Shown here: one piece after another, positions 5,876 to 14,002 of the stretch | Position numbering within the stretch: position 1 is the first letter of the stretch | How the letters are laid out: each line of letters begins with the position of its first letter | Assembly (NCBI RefSeq): GCF_028618695.1 | Contig: NZ_JAQIVI010000466.1 | Span: forward strand, 1-23,846 | Direction: 5' to 3' | DNA length: 23,846 nt | DNA from: Natrinema soli | Lineage (GTDB): Archaea; Halobacteriota; Halobacteria; Halobacteriales; Natrialbaceae | Made by a program: the position numbers and the translations under genes | The notes under the pieces: model-generated | Told to the model about the DNA's origin: nothing | The model's input: the letters and a program-made list of their open reading frames with translations, nothing else | Databases searched by the model: none

Positions 5876-7375
5876 ATGAGCGAGGAGGATGCCGACAGCG
5901 CGGACCACGGTTCCAGCGGTCAGTGCGGAAACCGCGCTGACGACGGTGACGAGCCCGATAATCGAGAGCCGGATCACGATCTCGAGCGAGTCGTCGCCGA
6001 GATTCGAGCGCAGGTCACTCCCGCCGACGACGAACGCGCGCGGCTCCGAGCGGTCGCCGACCGGCTCATGGATCGAGCCGAGGCCGCGGCGACCGACCTG
6101 TGTGCCGACGCCGATGTCTTACAGGTCGGCTCCACCGCCAGAAACACCTGGACCAGCGGTGACCGCGACATCGACATCTTCGTCCGATTCCCGTCGCAGC
6201 TCGACCGCGAAACGCTCGAGGAGTACGGCCTCGATGTCGGCCACGCGACCCTGCCCGAGGGCCACGAGGAGTACGCCGAACATCCCTACGTCAAGGGGAC
6301 GGTCGAGGGGTTCGACATCGACGTCGTCCCCTGTTTCCGACTCGAATCGGCGACCGAGATCCGTTCGGCGGTCGATCGGACGCCGTTTCATACCCGGTAC
6401 CTCCAGCGACGACTGGACGACGACCTCGCCGCGGCCGTCCGCGTCACCAAACAGTTCCTCAAGGGGATCGGCGTCTACGGCAGCGACCTCCGAACCCGAG
6501 GATTCAGCGGCTATCTCACGGAGCTCCTCGTCTGCGAGTACGGCGGGTTTCGGCCGCTGCTCGAGGCCGCGGCCGACTGGCAGCCACCGGTCGAACTCGA
6601 CCCCGAAGAACACGGTCGTGCGCGCGAGACGGCTGCATCGTCTCGAGAGGAGTCAGTCGGCGACACTGGCCTTCCGTTCGACGATCCGCTGGTCGTCATC
6701 GATCCGACCGATCCCGAACGCAACGTCGCCGCGGTCTGCTCGGCCGAGAACGTCGCTCGCTTTCAGCACTACGCCCGAGAATTCCTCGCGTCCCCGCGAA
6801 TCGACCACTTCGAACCCGACGATCCGAGGCCGCTGTCCGAGTCGGAGCTGCGCGAACACCTCGAGCGCCGGGTCACCACGCCCGTCGCCGTCCGTTTCGA
6901 CGCGCCGGATCTCGTCGAGGATCAGCTCTATCCGCAGCTTCGAAAGTCGCTGGCGGGCATCACGACGGGACTGGACGATCGCGGCTTCGACGTCTTTCGG
7001 GCGATGACGATCGCTGACGAAAGCGCGGTCGTCTTCGCCGAACTCGCGGTCGACGAGCGGCCGGCCGTCGAGCGCCACGAGGGACCACCGGTCCACGTCC
7101 GCGACCACGCGACCGGCTTCTACGAGTCCTACGCGGACGACTCCGACGCCTACGGTCCCTTCATCGAGGGCGACCGCTACGTCACCGAGCGCGAGCGCGC
7201 GTTCACCACCGCCCGCGCGTTCCTCGAGAGCGACCGCCTCTTCGACGTCGGACTGGGTGCACACGTCGAGACGACGCTCGAGGACGAGTACGACGTACTG
7301 GTCGGATCGGAGATCACGGCGTTGCTCGCCGAATTCGGCACGGAGCTGCGAACGTACTTCGAACCGCGGCCCTGA
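5876..7375 (+). CDS. cca: CCA tRNA nucleotidyltransferase, archaeal class I
   Basis: The 499-residue enzyme adds or repairs the 3' CCA end of tRNAs without a nucleic acid template. The catalytic site is visible as QVGSTARNTW (G85-S86) followed by GDRDIDIF (D98 and D100, the two metal ligands), with a later acid in GFDIDVVPCF. The segment TKQFLKGIGVYGSDLRTRGFSGYLTELL is characteristic of the class I archaeal enzyme, and the C-terminal tail domain runs to the end. The first 35 residues are an acidic, low-complexity extension not needed by the family. The ATG at 5876 is the first in frame; a start further in, before HDLERVV, is possible. No tRNA gene in this window encodes CCA, so all depend on this enzyme. 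Confidence 0.95.
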   Translation: MSEEDADSADHGSSGQCGNRADDGDEPDNREPDHDLERVVAEIRAQVTPADDERARLRAVADRLMDRAEAAATDLCADADVLQVGSTARNTWTSGDRDIDIFVRFPSQLDRETLEEYGLDVGHATLPEGHEEYAEHPYVKGTVEGFDIDVVPCFRLESATEIRSAVDRTPFHTRYLQRRLDDDLAAAVRVTKQFLKGIGVYGSDLRTRGFSGYLTELLVCEYGGFRPLLEAAADWQPPVELDPEEHGRARETAASSREESVGDTGLPFDDPLVVIDPTDPERNVAAVCSAENVARFQHYAREFLASPRIDHFEPDDPRPLSESELREHLERRVTTPVAVRFDAPDLVEDQLYPQLRKSLAGITTGLDDRGFDVFRAMTIADESAVVFAELAVDERPAVERHEGPPVHVRDHATGFYESYADDSDAYGPFIEGDRYVTERERAFTTARAFLESDRLFDVGLGAHVETTLEDEYDVLVGSEITALLAEFGTELRTYFEPRP

Positions 7376-7455
7376 TACGGACTGCTGTCAGTCATTTCCG
7401 GCGCGGCCGCGATCCAGCCTGCGGTCGCACCGGTACATCGTTACAGCAGACCGTA
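7376..7455. repeat. Long-armed inverted repeat between convergent genes
   Basis: TACGGACTGCTGT (7376-7388) and ACAGCAGACCGTA (7443-7455) are inverted copies with 12 of 13 matches, separated by 54 nt. The left arm starts directly after the cca stop codon, and the right arm lies 40 nt before the stop of the convergent deacetylase gene. It may serve as a two-way terminator or be a copy of a dispersed intergenic repeat. I have the impression of similar sequence in other haloarchaeal genomes but cannot verify it. Confidence 0.55.
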
Positions 7456-7495
7456 TGAGGAGCGCAGCGTCACGCCACTGCCGGGATCCGGTTCG

Positions 7496-8527
7496 TCAGA
7501 GATCGTTCAGGTCTACGTCGAGATCGTGGGCCTCGAGCACGTCCTCGAGGGCCGATTCGGCAGTGTCGCCGGGTTCGTCGTCGGGCTCGATCGGTTCGCG
7601 ACCGTCGAAGGTCTCGTGGACGAGTGCCACGCTGTCGGCAAGCACGTCCAGTCCGTAGCCGCCCTCGAGGACGAACGCCAGCGCGGCGTCGATATCGCCG
7701 GCGAGGGACCGAATGCGATCGCTCATCAGCGCGTAGGCCTCCGTCGAGAGTCGGATCCGCGAGATGGGATCGTGACGATGGGCGTCGAAACCCGCGCTGA
7801 TGAGGAGAAGATCGGGATCGAACGCGGTGAACGCGGCGGTGATCGGCCCGTCGACGGCGGCCAGATACTCCCGGTCGTCGGTACCGGCTGGCATCGGGAT
7901 GTTCATCGTCGTCCCGTCGCCGTCGCCCTCGCCGGTCTCGTCGACGTCGCCGGTCCCGGGGTAGAGCCCCTGCTCGTGGATCGAGGCGAAGAACACGTCG
8001 CCCCTGTCGTAGAAGATGTCCTGCGTCCCGTTGCCGTGGTGGACGTCCCAGTCGAGGATCGCCACCCGGTCGACGTCGTAGGCGTCGTGATCGAGAGCGT
8101 ACTGGGCGGCGACGGCGGCGTTGTTGACGAAACAGAACCCCATCGCGTCGTCGGAGACCGCGTGGTGGCCCGGCGGTCGACCGATCGAGAAGGGGGTGTC
8201 ACGGCCCGTATCGCCCTCGAGCGCCGCCTCGGCGGCCCAGCAGGCGAGCCCGGCGCTCTGGCAGGCCGCGTCCCAGGTTTCCTCGACGGCGGCGGTGTCG
8301 GGATCCCAGCTCCCGCCGCCGTCGGCACAGAACTCCCGAACGGACTCGAGGTACTCGCGGCCGTGGACGGCCGCCATCGTGTCGAGTTCGCACGGATCGC
8401 TCTCGACGTACGTGACGCCGTGTTTCTTCTTCAGCCGTTCCCGGATCGCCCGTAACCGGTCCGGCGACTCCGGGTGGCGCGAACCGGGATCGTGTGCGAG
8501 ACAGAGCTCGCTGTAGCCGAACTGCAT
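7496..8527 (-). CDS. hdaI: Histone deacetylase family protein
   Basis: The 343-residue protein is a zinc-dependent deacetylase of the HDAC/acetoin-utilisation family. All active-site elements are present: RPPGHH (117-122, proton-relay histidines H121/H122), DWDVHHGNGT with zinc ligands D161 and H163, SAGFDAHRHDP with zinc ligand D248, and EGGYG with the transition-state tyrosine Y291. The substrate is not given by sequence; acetyl-lysine on proteins or small acetylated amines are both possible. I start it at the ATG at 8527 (MQFGYSEL) because the family begins there. The frame extends 32 codons further upstream, but those overlap the histone gene and are not deacetylase-like. Only 4 nt separate it from the histone stop, so the two are surely co-transcribed. 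The symbol follows my memory of the Haloferax homologue. Confidence 0.93.
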   Translation of the reverse strand: MQFGYSELCLAHDPGSRHPESPDRLRAIRERLKKKHGVTYVESDPCELDTMAAVHGREYLESVREFCADGGGSWDPDTAAVEETWDAACQSAGLACWAAEAALEGDTGRDTPFSIGRPPGHHAVSDDAMGFCFVNNAAVAAQYALDHDAYDVDRVAILDWDVHHGNGTQDIFYDRGDVFFASIHEQGLYPGTGDVDETGEGDGDGTTMNIPMPAGTDDREYLAAVDGPITAAFTAFDPDLLLISAGFDAHRHDPISRIRLSTEAYALMSDRIRSLAGDIDAALAFVLEGGYGLDVLADSVALVHETFDGREPIEPDDEPGDTAESALEDVLEAHDLDVDLNDL

Positions 8528-8531
8528 CTGC

Positions 8532-8963
8532 TCACTCGAACAGCGAGAAGTACGTCTCGATGTCGTCGTCGGTGATCGTCCGCCGGTCGGCGTGGTGTGC
8601 GAGAGTCGCGGCCGCCCGGGCAACGTTGTCCGCGTAGTCCTCGAGGATATCGGCGAGGGCGACGCGGGCGTCCATCGAGACGCGATAGCGATCGTCGATT
8701 TCCAGCCTGGCGATGCGATCGACCGGCGCGACCGGGAGTTCGAGGTCGTCCTTGTCGACGACCGCTTCGACGCCGAAATCCTGCGCCATCAGCGTCTTCC
8801 GGCCGTCAGCCGTCGCCTCCTCGGCGGCGTCGATTGCGAGTTCGCTCCCGTGTTCCTGAATCCGCGTTGCGAGTTGCTTCGACGCGTCAGCACTCACCCG
8901 AAGATTGCCTGCGTTCCGCCGGATGATCGTATCCACCGGGGCGAACGGGAGTTCGACGTTCAT
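8532..8963 (-). CDS. hstA: Fused archaeal histone doublet
   Basis: The 143-residue protein has two histone folds in one chain. The first is at about 4-68 (LPFAPVDTIIRRNAGNLRVS, ITRIQEHGSEL-type helix, RKTLMAQDF). The second is at about 76-140 (LPVAPVDRIARLEI, RVSMDARVALADILEDYA, RRTITDDDIETYF). Each repeat has the P-x-x-x-I-x-R start and the loop-strand T-x-x-D end of archaeal histones. Such fused doublets are the haloarchaeal form and behave as a built-in dimer. The protein is acidic, as in other haloarchaea, so tight DNA wrapping like that of methanogen histones should not be assumed. A reverse-strand promoter GAAAAGCGTTAAG (8988-9000) sits about 28 nt upstream of the ATG. The deacetylase gene follows after 4 nt. 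Confidence 0.95.
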   Translation of the reverse strand: MNVELPFAPVDTIIRRNAGNLRVSADASKQLATRIQEHGSELAIDAAEEATADGRKTLMAQDFGVEAVVDKDDLELPVAPVDRIARLEIDDRYRVSMDARVALADILEDYADNVARAAATLAHHADRRTITDDDIETYFSLFE

Positions 8964-8987
8964 ATCATGATAGGCGAAGCTAACTCC

Positions 8988-9000
8988 CTTAACGCTTTTC
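8988..9000 (-). promoter_or_regulatory. Histone gene promoter (BRE-like plus TATA-like)
   Basis: On the reverse strand GAAAAGCG is followed by TTAAG, centred about 28 nt before the histone ATG at 8963. This suggests that the histone-deacetylase pair can be transcribed separately from the RPA gene. Confidence 0.4.
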
Positions 9001-9029
9001 CTAGGCGGCCGATGAGGTTGCTCGCCGCG

Positions 9030-10505
9030 TCAGAACACGTCGTTTGCGTCGAGGCGGCCGTCGCGGACGACCCCTCGGGCGGTTACCTCCTCGCCGAGGC
9101 CGACGTCGGCGTCGGTCGCGACGCTCATGGTCGTTTCGCCGTCGTCGAGTACGATCGGATCGCCCGCCTGCACGACGACGCCGGTGAACTCGCGTTCCTC
9201 GCCGTCGGACGGGTCATCCGAGTCGGTCTCGGCGTCGGCACTGGCGCTATCGTCGGTGGCGTCGCTCGAGGCGCTCGAGGCGGTGCTCGCACCGGCATCG
9301 CTCTCGCCCGCGTCTCCGTCGTCACCGGCGAAGGCAGAGAGGCCGGCGTTCTCGTCGCTCGAACCGTTCGTATCGCCCTCGGACTCGCCGGTGTCGGACG
9401 AGTCGGACTCGAGGACCGTGATCGTCGACTGCCAGCCCGCGGAGGCCTCGAGATCGTCCTGCCAGCCGTCCTGAATCTCAACGTCGCCGAGTGCGACCTC
9501 GTCGCCCGGGCCGATGTCGATGTCGGCTTTCTCGCCCCAGAGAGCGACGCGGATGTCGTCGGTCGCGTCCTGAACGCGGATGTTCCGGACCTGTCCCTCC
9601 GAGCCGTCGTCGCGGTCGAACGTTCGCTTGGGATCGGCCGAGCGAACGACGCCAGCGATGTCGACCATCTGATCGATCTCGAGATCCTCGATCGGTGTGC
9701 TCTCGGGGACGTACTCGACCTCCTCGTCGACTTCTTCGACGGCACCGCGGTTGCCGACGTGGAGTTCTAGCTGTCCGTCGCGGTCCTTGACGTAGCCGTC
9801 GATCACTTCGACGGTCGTCCCGGTCTCGAGTTCAGTTGCGAGATCGGCCTGCTCGTCCCACAGAGTCACGCGGATGCGACCGGTCGAGTCGCCGAGGACG
9901 AGGTTCGAGACCTTCCCCTCCGAGCCGTCGTCGCGGTCGAACGTCCGCACGCTGTCGGTGTCCAGAATCAGTCCGACGAGGTTGACGTTCGAGAGACCGA
10001 GCGAGAGGTCCTCGACGGTGTACGTATCGGAGACTTGCACGTCGATCTCGGTATCATCGTCGGGTTGGACGTCGTCCACGCTGATTTCGACGCCGGAAAA
10101 GCCCTCCTTGGGTCGGCCCTTGATGCGCAGGACCTGTCCCTCCTCGAGTTCCTCGATGGCGGCCTGGGCGTGGTCGTCCCAGAACGCCGCTCGCACGGAA
10201 CCGGTCTCGTCTGCCACCTCGACGTTGACGACCTGCCCGTCCTCGTCCTCGCCGTCGCGCTCGAACGTGCGCACCTCGCCGATCGAGAGCACCTTGGCGA
10301 CGAACTTCGCCTCCTCCATCCCGGGTTCGATGTCGGCGATGCCGCCGACCTCGCTCTCGCCGACTTCGTGAGCGATGAGCATCGCCGCCGTCTCCTCGTC
10401 CGCGAGTCCCCCCATCTGCTCGACTTTCGCCTCGACGGCCTCGCGAAACTCCTCGAGAGAAACGTCGGCCTCGAGGTCCTCATATACGCCCTCGATGTCG
10501 CTCAT
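9030..10505 (-). CDS. rpa2: Replication protein A (single-stranded DNA-binding protein), multi-OB
   Basis: The 491-residue protein binds single-stranded DNA in replication and repair. Three OB folds can be followed by their repeated core: 68-150 (KVLSIGEVRTFERDGEDEDG, AAFWDD), 174-255 (RTFDRDDGSEGKVSNLVLGD, VTLWDEQAD) and 279-365 (RTFDRDDGSEGQVRNIRVQD, VALWGEKAD). A Ser/Asp/Ala-rich spacer fills 366-437, and a short beta-rich, OB-like module ends the chain (438-491). The start is ATG 10505 (MSDIEGVYED), where the homologous sequence begins; a nearer upstream ATG at 10520 is possible, and the open frame up to 10664 is not protein-like. Gene order RPA-histone-deacetylase recalls the Haloferax rpa2 locus, and there is no RPA-associated protein gene next to it, as for rpa2. 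The symbol is inferred from that. Confidence 0.92.
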   Translation of the reverse strand: MSDIEGVYEDLEADVSLEEFREAVEAKVEQMGGLADEETAAMLIAHEVGESEVGGIADIEPGMEEAKFVAKVLSIGEVRTFERDGEDEDGQVVNVEVADETGSVRAAFWDDHAQAAIEELEEGQVLRIKGRPKEGFSGVEISVDDVQPDDDTEIDVQVSDTYTVEDLSLGLSNVNLVGLILDTDSVRTFDRDDGSEGKVSNLVLGDSTGRIRVTLWDEQADLATELETGTTVEVIDGYVKDRDGQLELHVGNRGAVEEVDEEVEYVPESTPIEDLEIDQMVDIAGVVRSADPKRTFDRDDGSEGQVRNIRVQDATDDIRVALWGEKADIDIGPGDEVALGDVEIQDGWQDDLEASAGWQSTITVLESDSSDTGESEGDTNGSSDENAGLSAFAGDDGDAGESDAGASTASSASSDATDDSASADAETDSDDPSDGEEREFTGVVVQAGDPIVLDDGETTMSVATDADVGLGEEVTARGVVRDGRLDANDVF

Positions 10506-10767
10506 TCTATGCTCGTGCATGGGTAGCCTGCGCATAAGCGTTATCCATTCGGTATCCCAGCGTGTCGCGCCGTCCGACAGAGACGCGGGATATCCGTGTC
10601 GTACCCGGCAGTTTCGATCCGTCGGAAACGACTCGTCCGGACCGCGCGGCGACGGGGCTCGCACAGGAGATCATGCGTCTCACTGGCCGCGCCCTGTTAT
10701 ATAAACGTCAGTGTGGCCGTGCGCGAGCGAGGAATCGTTCAGAACGCCGATTCGACGGCGAAACCGG
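10506..10767. other. Intergenic region upstream of RPA, with palindromic TATA
   Basis: There is no credible gene here. TTATATAA at 10697-10704 is an 8-bp palindromic TATA sequence that could direct transcription either way: forward, antisense to the GMC pseudogene, or reverse, giving the RPA mRNA a leader of about 165 nt. A second reverse-strand AT-rich element near 10530-10540 (CGCTTATGCG) is about 30 nt from the RPA start and fits a leaderless transcript better. Confidence 0.4.
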
Positions 10768-11671
10768 TTAGAAGTACAGCTCGTCGATCCTGTCCGCCGT
10801 TCGAATGGCCAGCGCCTGTCCGGTGTTCGTTGGATTCGGCCCGCCGAGGCCGTTCGCGAGCGCGCTGTGGTCACCGACGAACAGCCGGTCGACGTCGGAG
10901 GCCTCGCAGTTCTCGTCGACGACCTTCCCCATCCGCATCGAGCTCTGCATGTGCAACAACAGCGGCGGCGCGTCGGCACGGTGGACGTGCTCGGCACCGG
11001 CGGTCTGCAGGAGTTCCGCGGCGGTCGTCGCGAGCCGACCGCGGCTATCCCACGGCGCGTCCGGTTCGGCTTCGGTGTCGAAGGCGTAGCCCGCCCGACT
11101 GAACGAGTAGCTCTGGAAGGCGGCGATTCCCGGCGTCCCACCGACCATCTCGAAGCAGCCGACCCCCGACTCGTCGTACCGCGCGGCCGCGTTGTGGCCG
11201 ACGTAGGGATCGATCGTCCGCTGCCCGGTCAACTCCTCGAACGTGTCGCCGTCGAAGGATCCGACGACGAAGTCGAACCAGTGCGTGGTCAGTCCCGCGC
11301 CGACCCACCCGTTGTCCGGCAGGCCGGAGTTGAGCCACAGCCGCGGGGTCTCGACGCAGCCGGCGGCCATCACGACCGCGTCCGCGTCGATCGAGCCGAT
11401 CTCGCCGGACCACGTGTCGCGGTACTCGACGCCGGTCGCCTCGAGACTCCCCGCGAACGACTGCGTTCGCACGTTCGTAACGAACGTGGTAGGCCGGATC
11501 GTCACGTTACGTGTCCCGCGTGTGCGGATCCGCCTCGAGCTCCTCAAGACCGGTCAAACCCAGTGCGGTTACCGCTGGTAGTCTCGATAGCGACGCGACG
11601 CCGGCACCGCCGATCCCGCCGAGTACCGACCGGCGGGAGATCGTCTCGTCAGTATCGTCCGCTCGTGTCAT
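10768..11671 (-). pseudogene. GMC oxidoreductase with internal deletion (Tat-exported type)
   Basis: The reverse strand first encodes a Tat signal: ATG 11671, ISRRSVLGGIGGAGVASLS, then LGLTGLEELEADPHTRDT, and a stop TAA at 11507-11509. In another frame, from about 11520, follows the second half of a glucose-methanol-choline oxidoreductase: VVMAAGCVETPRLWLNSGLP, GAGLTTHWFDF, LLLHMQSSMRMGKV, and the family's C-terminal LFVGDHSALANGLGGPNPTN with the catalytic-site Asn. The FAD-binding Rossmann core (GxGxxG region) expected between the two parts is absent, so several hundred base pairs were deleted with loss of frame. Such enzymes oxidise sugars or alcohols outside the cell and pass electrons to a small subunit. 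The Tat segment could alternatively come from that small subunit. It cannot make an active enzyme. Confidence 0.75.
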
Positions 11672-11902
11672 TTCACTTATATTTCCAGTACATTTCTAAT
11701 TAAATATTTCCATTATTAAGGATAAGATAGTAAGTAAGAGGTCGAAAAATATCACTTGACTCGTCCGAGAGAGGACGATGGGGGAAGATCGGTGAACGAA
11801 CTCGAAGAGCCACAACTGACGCCGCAACGACCGCGAAAGTCCGGGCCGGCAACGGGAGCCTTTCGAAAGGGCTTTAATGTCCACGCAGTTACGAAGAGAT
11901 GA
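11672..11902. other. AT-rich intergenic region between GMC remnant and tRNA-Arg
   Basis: The part from 11685 to 11755 is markedly AT-rich (TAATTAAATATTTCC, AAAAATATCAC) and holds several TATA-like elements, serving the old GMC gene leftwards. GCTTTAAT at 11871-11878 lies 25-32 nt before tRNA-Arg and is its likely TATA box. I see no coding sequence. Confidence 0.45.
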
Positions 11903-11975
11903 GTCCTGGTAGGGTAGTGGACTATCCTCTTGGCTTGCGGAGCCAGGGACCGGAGTTCAAATCTCCGTCAGGACG
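11903..11975 (+). tRNA. tRNA-Arg(GCG)
   Basis: The 73-nt cloverleaf has acceptor GTCCTGG/TCAGGAC, D stem GGGT/ATCC, anticodon stem TTGGC/GCCAG with loop TTGCGGA, and T stem CGGAG/CTCCG with loop TTCAAAT. The anticodon GCG reads CGC and CGU arginine codons. There is no intron and no encoded CCA. The 3' end is followed by a T-rich GTTTCT. Confidence 0.93.
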
Positions 11976-12410
11976 TTTCTGTCGACACCAAACCGCGAGC
12001 GACGCGTGGCGCGTTAGCACCACGAAAAGCGAACGGCGAAGCCGTGAGCAGCGAGCGTCTGCTATCGAAACACGCGGGCTATCAGTTCGTCGCGAAGATC
12101 GGTCTGGCGACGTTCTCGTCGAAGCTCTGTGAGATGGCCGGGGTAACGAGCTGAGATCACCCACATATCGGCGGGGTATCCTGCGCTTCTTCGTGAGCGC
12201 GTCCGTCCCTTCCACCTGCACGCGGATGAACAACAAGTGACACCAATCAATTCTGGAATCGTCCCGGCAACTCCCTGAATGCGCGCGCTGCCGCTCTCAG
12301 ACGGCGATCGGTGACTGTTGCAGATATGAAACGGAATGAAATGGTATGTTTCTCATATGAACTGGTTTAATTGTAGAATATATATGATAGCTACCGCACC
12401 GTAGAAATGT
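11976..12410. other. Region without an intact gene between tRNA-Arg and PQQ protein
   Basis: One forward frame (about 12057-12154) ends in a protein-like tail, HAGYQFVAKIGLATFSSKL and CEMAGVTS, closed by TGA, but it has no start outside the tRNA. It may be a remnant of an element inserted at the tRNA 3' end; I do not recognise it. From 12240 the sequence becomes AT-rich and holds the promoter of the next gene, with TATATATGATAG at 12379-12390 about 30 nt before GTG 12411. Confidence 0.35.
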
Positions 12411-13892
12411 GTGCTCAGAAACACAAGACGGCGGTTCTTGATGGGATGTGCAACGACTGTCACGGCCAGTGGCGTGTTCGCAGGGTCAGCGAGCGCAGCT
12501 TCGACGACCGACGCGGAAGGTGAGCTCCCGCCGCAGCCGCCGGAGGCTGTGGCAGGCTGGTCCGCCGCTCGAGGCGGATACGGGAACACGGCCGCGGTCG
12601 GCTCCGACCACGGGTTCGGCGACGGGTTTAATCTCGACGCTCTCGAGGTCGACTGGACGTCCGACGCCGGGGGATTGCCGGTCGTCGACGACGGTATCGT
12701 CTATCTCTCGGTGGAGGGTGCGGTGCACGCGCTCGATGCCGCCGACGGATCGCTCGAGTGGCAGAGCGAGGACGTCGGTGCCAGCGAACCGCCGACGGTC
12801 GCGTACGGGACCGTCTTCGTGAGCGGCGAGCGGGGCGTCACCGCGCTCGATGCCGCGAACGGGGACGTTCGATGGCAAACTTCGGTCTCCGACGCCGACA
12901 CCGATTCCGACACTGACGAAACCACTATCTCACCGCCGACGGTCGCGTTCGAGCGGGTGTACGTCTACGCCGACGGCGGGCTGTCCGCGATCGACTGTGA
13001 GACCGGCGAGATCGACTGGCGTCGCGACTCGGTCACGGTGACCGTCGGCGATCCCTGGGAGGAACAGGACGAGGTCGACCGAACGATCGAGGGGGGAGTG
13101 GCGGCCACCGACGAGCGCGTCTTCGCGCTCGCCGAAGCGGGAACGATCGTCGGTCTCGATCCGCTGACGGGCGAGCAGCGGCTGACGATCGACACGTATT
13201 ATTACTACCTGTACGACCTCGTGGCAACCGACGAGCGGGTGTTCGTTCGAACCGAGTCAGAGGAGGTCGCCGCCTACGATTCGGCGACCGGCGAGCGCGA
13301 GGAGGGATGGGGCGGCGGGATTCGCCGACTCGCCGTCCGCGGGGAGACGCTGGTCTTCGTCACGCGATACGAACTCGTCGCGATCGACCTCGAGAGCGGC
13401 GACGAGCGGTGGTCCGTGGGGAAGTACTCGCACAGTATCGGCGATCCCGTGATCGCCTGCAACGCGGTCCTCGTCAGCTTCGGAGTACAGGGCGGCGAGT
13501 ACGAAAACTCGCTCGTCGCTTTCGATCTCGACGACGGCGTCGAGCAGTGGGTCTTCTCGCGAACGGAGAGCGCGTTCGTTGGAGGGGAGTGCGTGGTCGC
13601 CGATCGAACGATCTACATCGACGACGGCGGGCTGACCGCGATTCGCGCAAACGAGGACGAACGCGACGAGGGAGACGAGGAAGCGGCGGGAGACGCGGGA
13701 GACGACGAACGCGGTGAAACCGACGAAACCGACGATTCGGATTCGAACACCGCGGCCGAGGTGCAGGACGAACCGAACGAAACCGAGGAGGGCGGAGAGA
13801 CCGATACTCAAAACGAGAGTGACGGCTCGAAAACCGACGGAGAGCAGCGAATCCTGTACACGCTACGGACGATGTGGAGCTGGGTAGCGTAG
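12411..13892 (+). CDS. Tat-exported PQQ-type beta-propeller repeat protein
   Basis: The 493-residue protein starts with a twin-arginine signal (TRRRFLMGC, cleavage near SASA, residues 26-29). It continues with repeated propeller blades of the PQQ family: PVVDDGIVYLSVEGAVHALD, GSLEWQ, VFVSGERGVTALDAANGDVRWQ, VYVYADGGLSAIDCETGEIDWR, RVFALAEAGTIVGLDPLTGE, ERVFVRTESEEVAAYDSATGE and ELVAIDLESGDERWSV. Each blade pairs a V-x-V/V-Y-V strand with ALDA/AIDxxTGE and W. From about 410 the chain is a Glu/Asp/Thr-rich tail ending RTMWSWVA. Exported haloarchaeal propellers often end in a PGF-CTERM or similar anchor; none is present here, so it is secreted or truncated. GTG 12411 is preferred because the TATA box is about 30 nt upstream and the Tat motif follows at once. 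Ligand and function are unknown. Confidence 0.85.
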   Translation: MLRNTRRRFLMGCATTVTASGVFAGSASAASTTDAEGELPPQPPEAVAGWSAARGGYGNTAAVGSDHGFGDGFNLDALEVDWTSDAGGLPVVDDGIVYLSVEGAVHALDAADGSLEWQSEDVGASEPPTVAYGTVFVSGERGVTALDAANGDVRWQTSVSDADTDSDTDETTISPPTVAFERVYVYADGGLSAIDCETGEIDWRRDSVTVTVGDPWEEQDEVDRTIEGGVAATDERVFALAEAGTIVGLDPLTGEQRLTIDTYYYYLYDLVATDERVFVRTESEEVAAYDSATGEREEGWGGGIRRLAVRGETLVFVTRYELVAIDLESGDERWSVGKYSHSIGDPVIACNAVLVSFGVQGGEYENSLVAFDLDDGVEQWVFSRTESAFVGGECVVADRTIYIDDGGLTAIRANEDERDEGDEEAAGDAGDDERGETDETDDSDSNTAAEVQDEPNETEEGGETDTQNESDGSKTDGEQRILYTLRTMWSWVA

Positions 13893-14002
13893 CGAGAGAG
13901 GGTTGGATCGATACCCCCAGCGGGGCCGGTATCGTAGCCACTGAAACGACTTTCACACTCGAGCCCACCTCGAGCCGGCGCGATCGCTCTCGAGGGTGAA
14001 AC

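Noticed and set aside
8528..8623. A 32-residue N-terminal extension of the deacetylase
   Set aside because: It overlaps the histone coding sequence and is not deacetylase-like; ATG 8527 gives the family's normal start.
8592..9770. A 392-codon forward frame across the histone and RPA genes
   Set aside because: It is antisense to two genes with clear histone and OB folds, and has no protein-like character.
10506..10664. A 53-residue N-terminal extension of RPA
   Set aside because: Composition is unlike the rest of the protein, and a better promoter position serves ATG 10505.
11696..11884. Reverse 62-codon frame in AT-rich DNA before tRNA-Arg
   Set aside because: It has no GC bias at third positions, no motif, and crosses the tRNA promoter.
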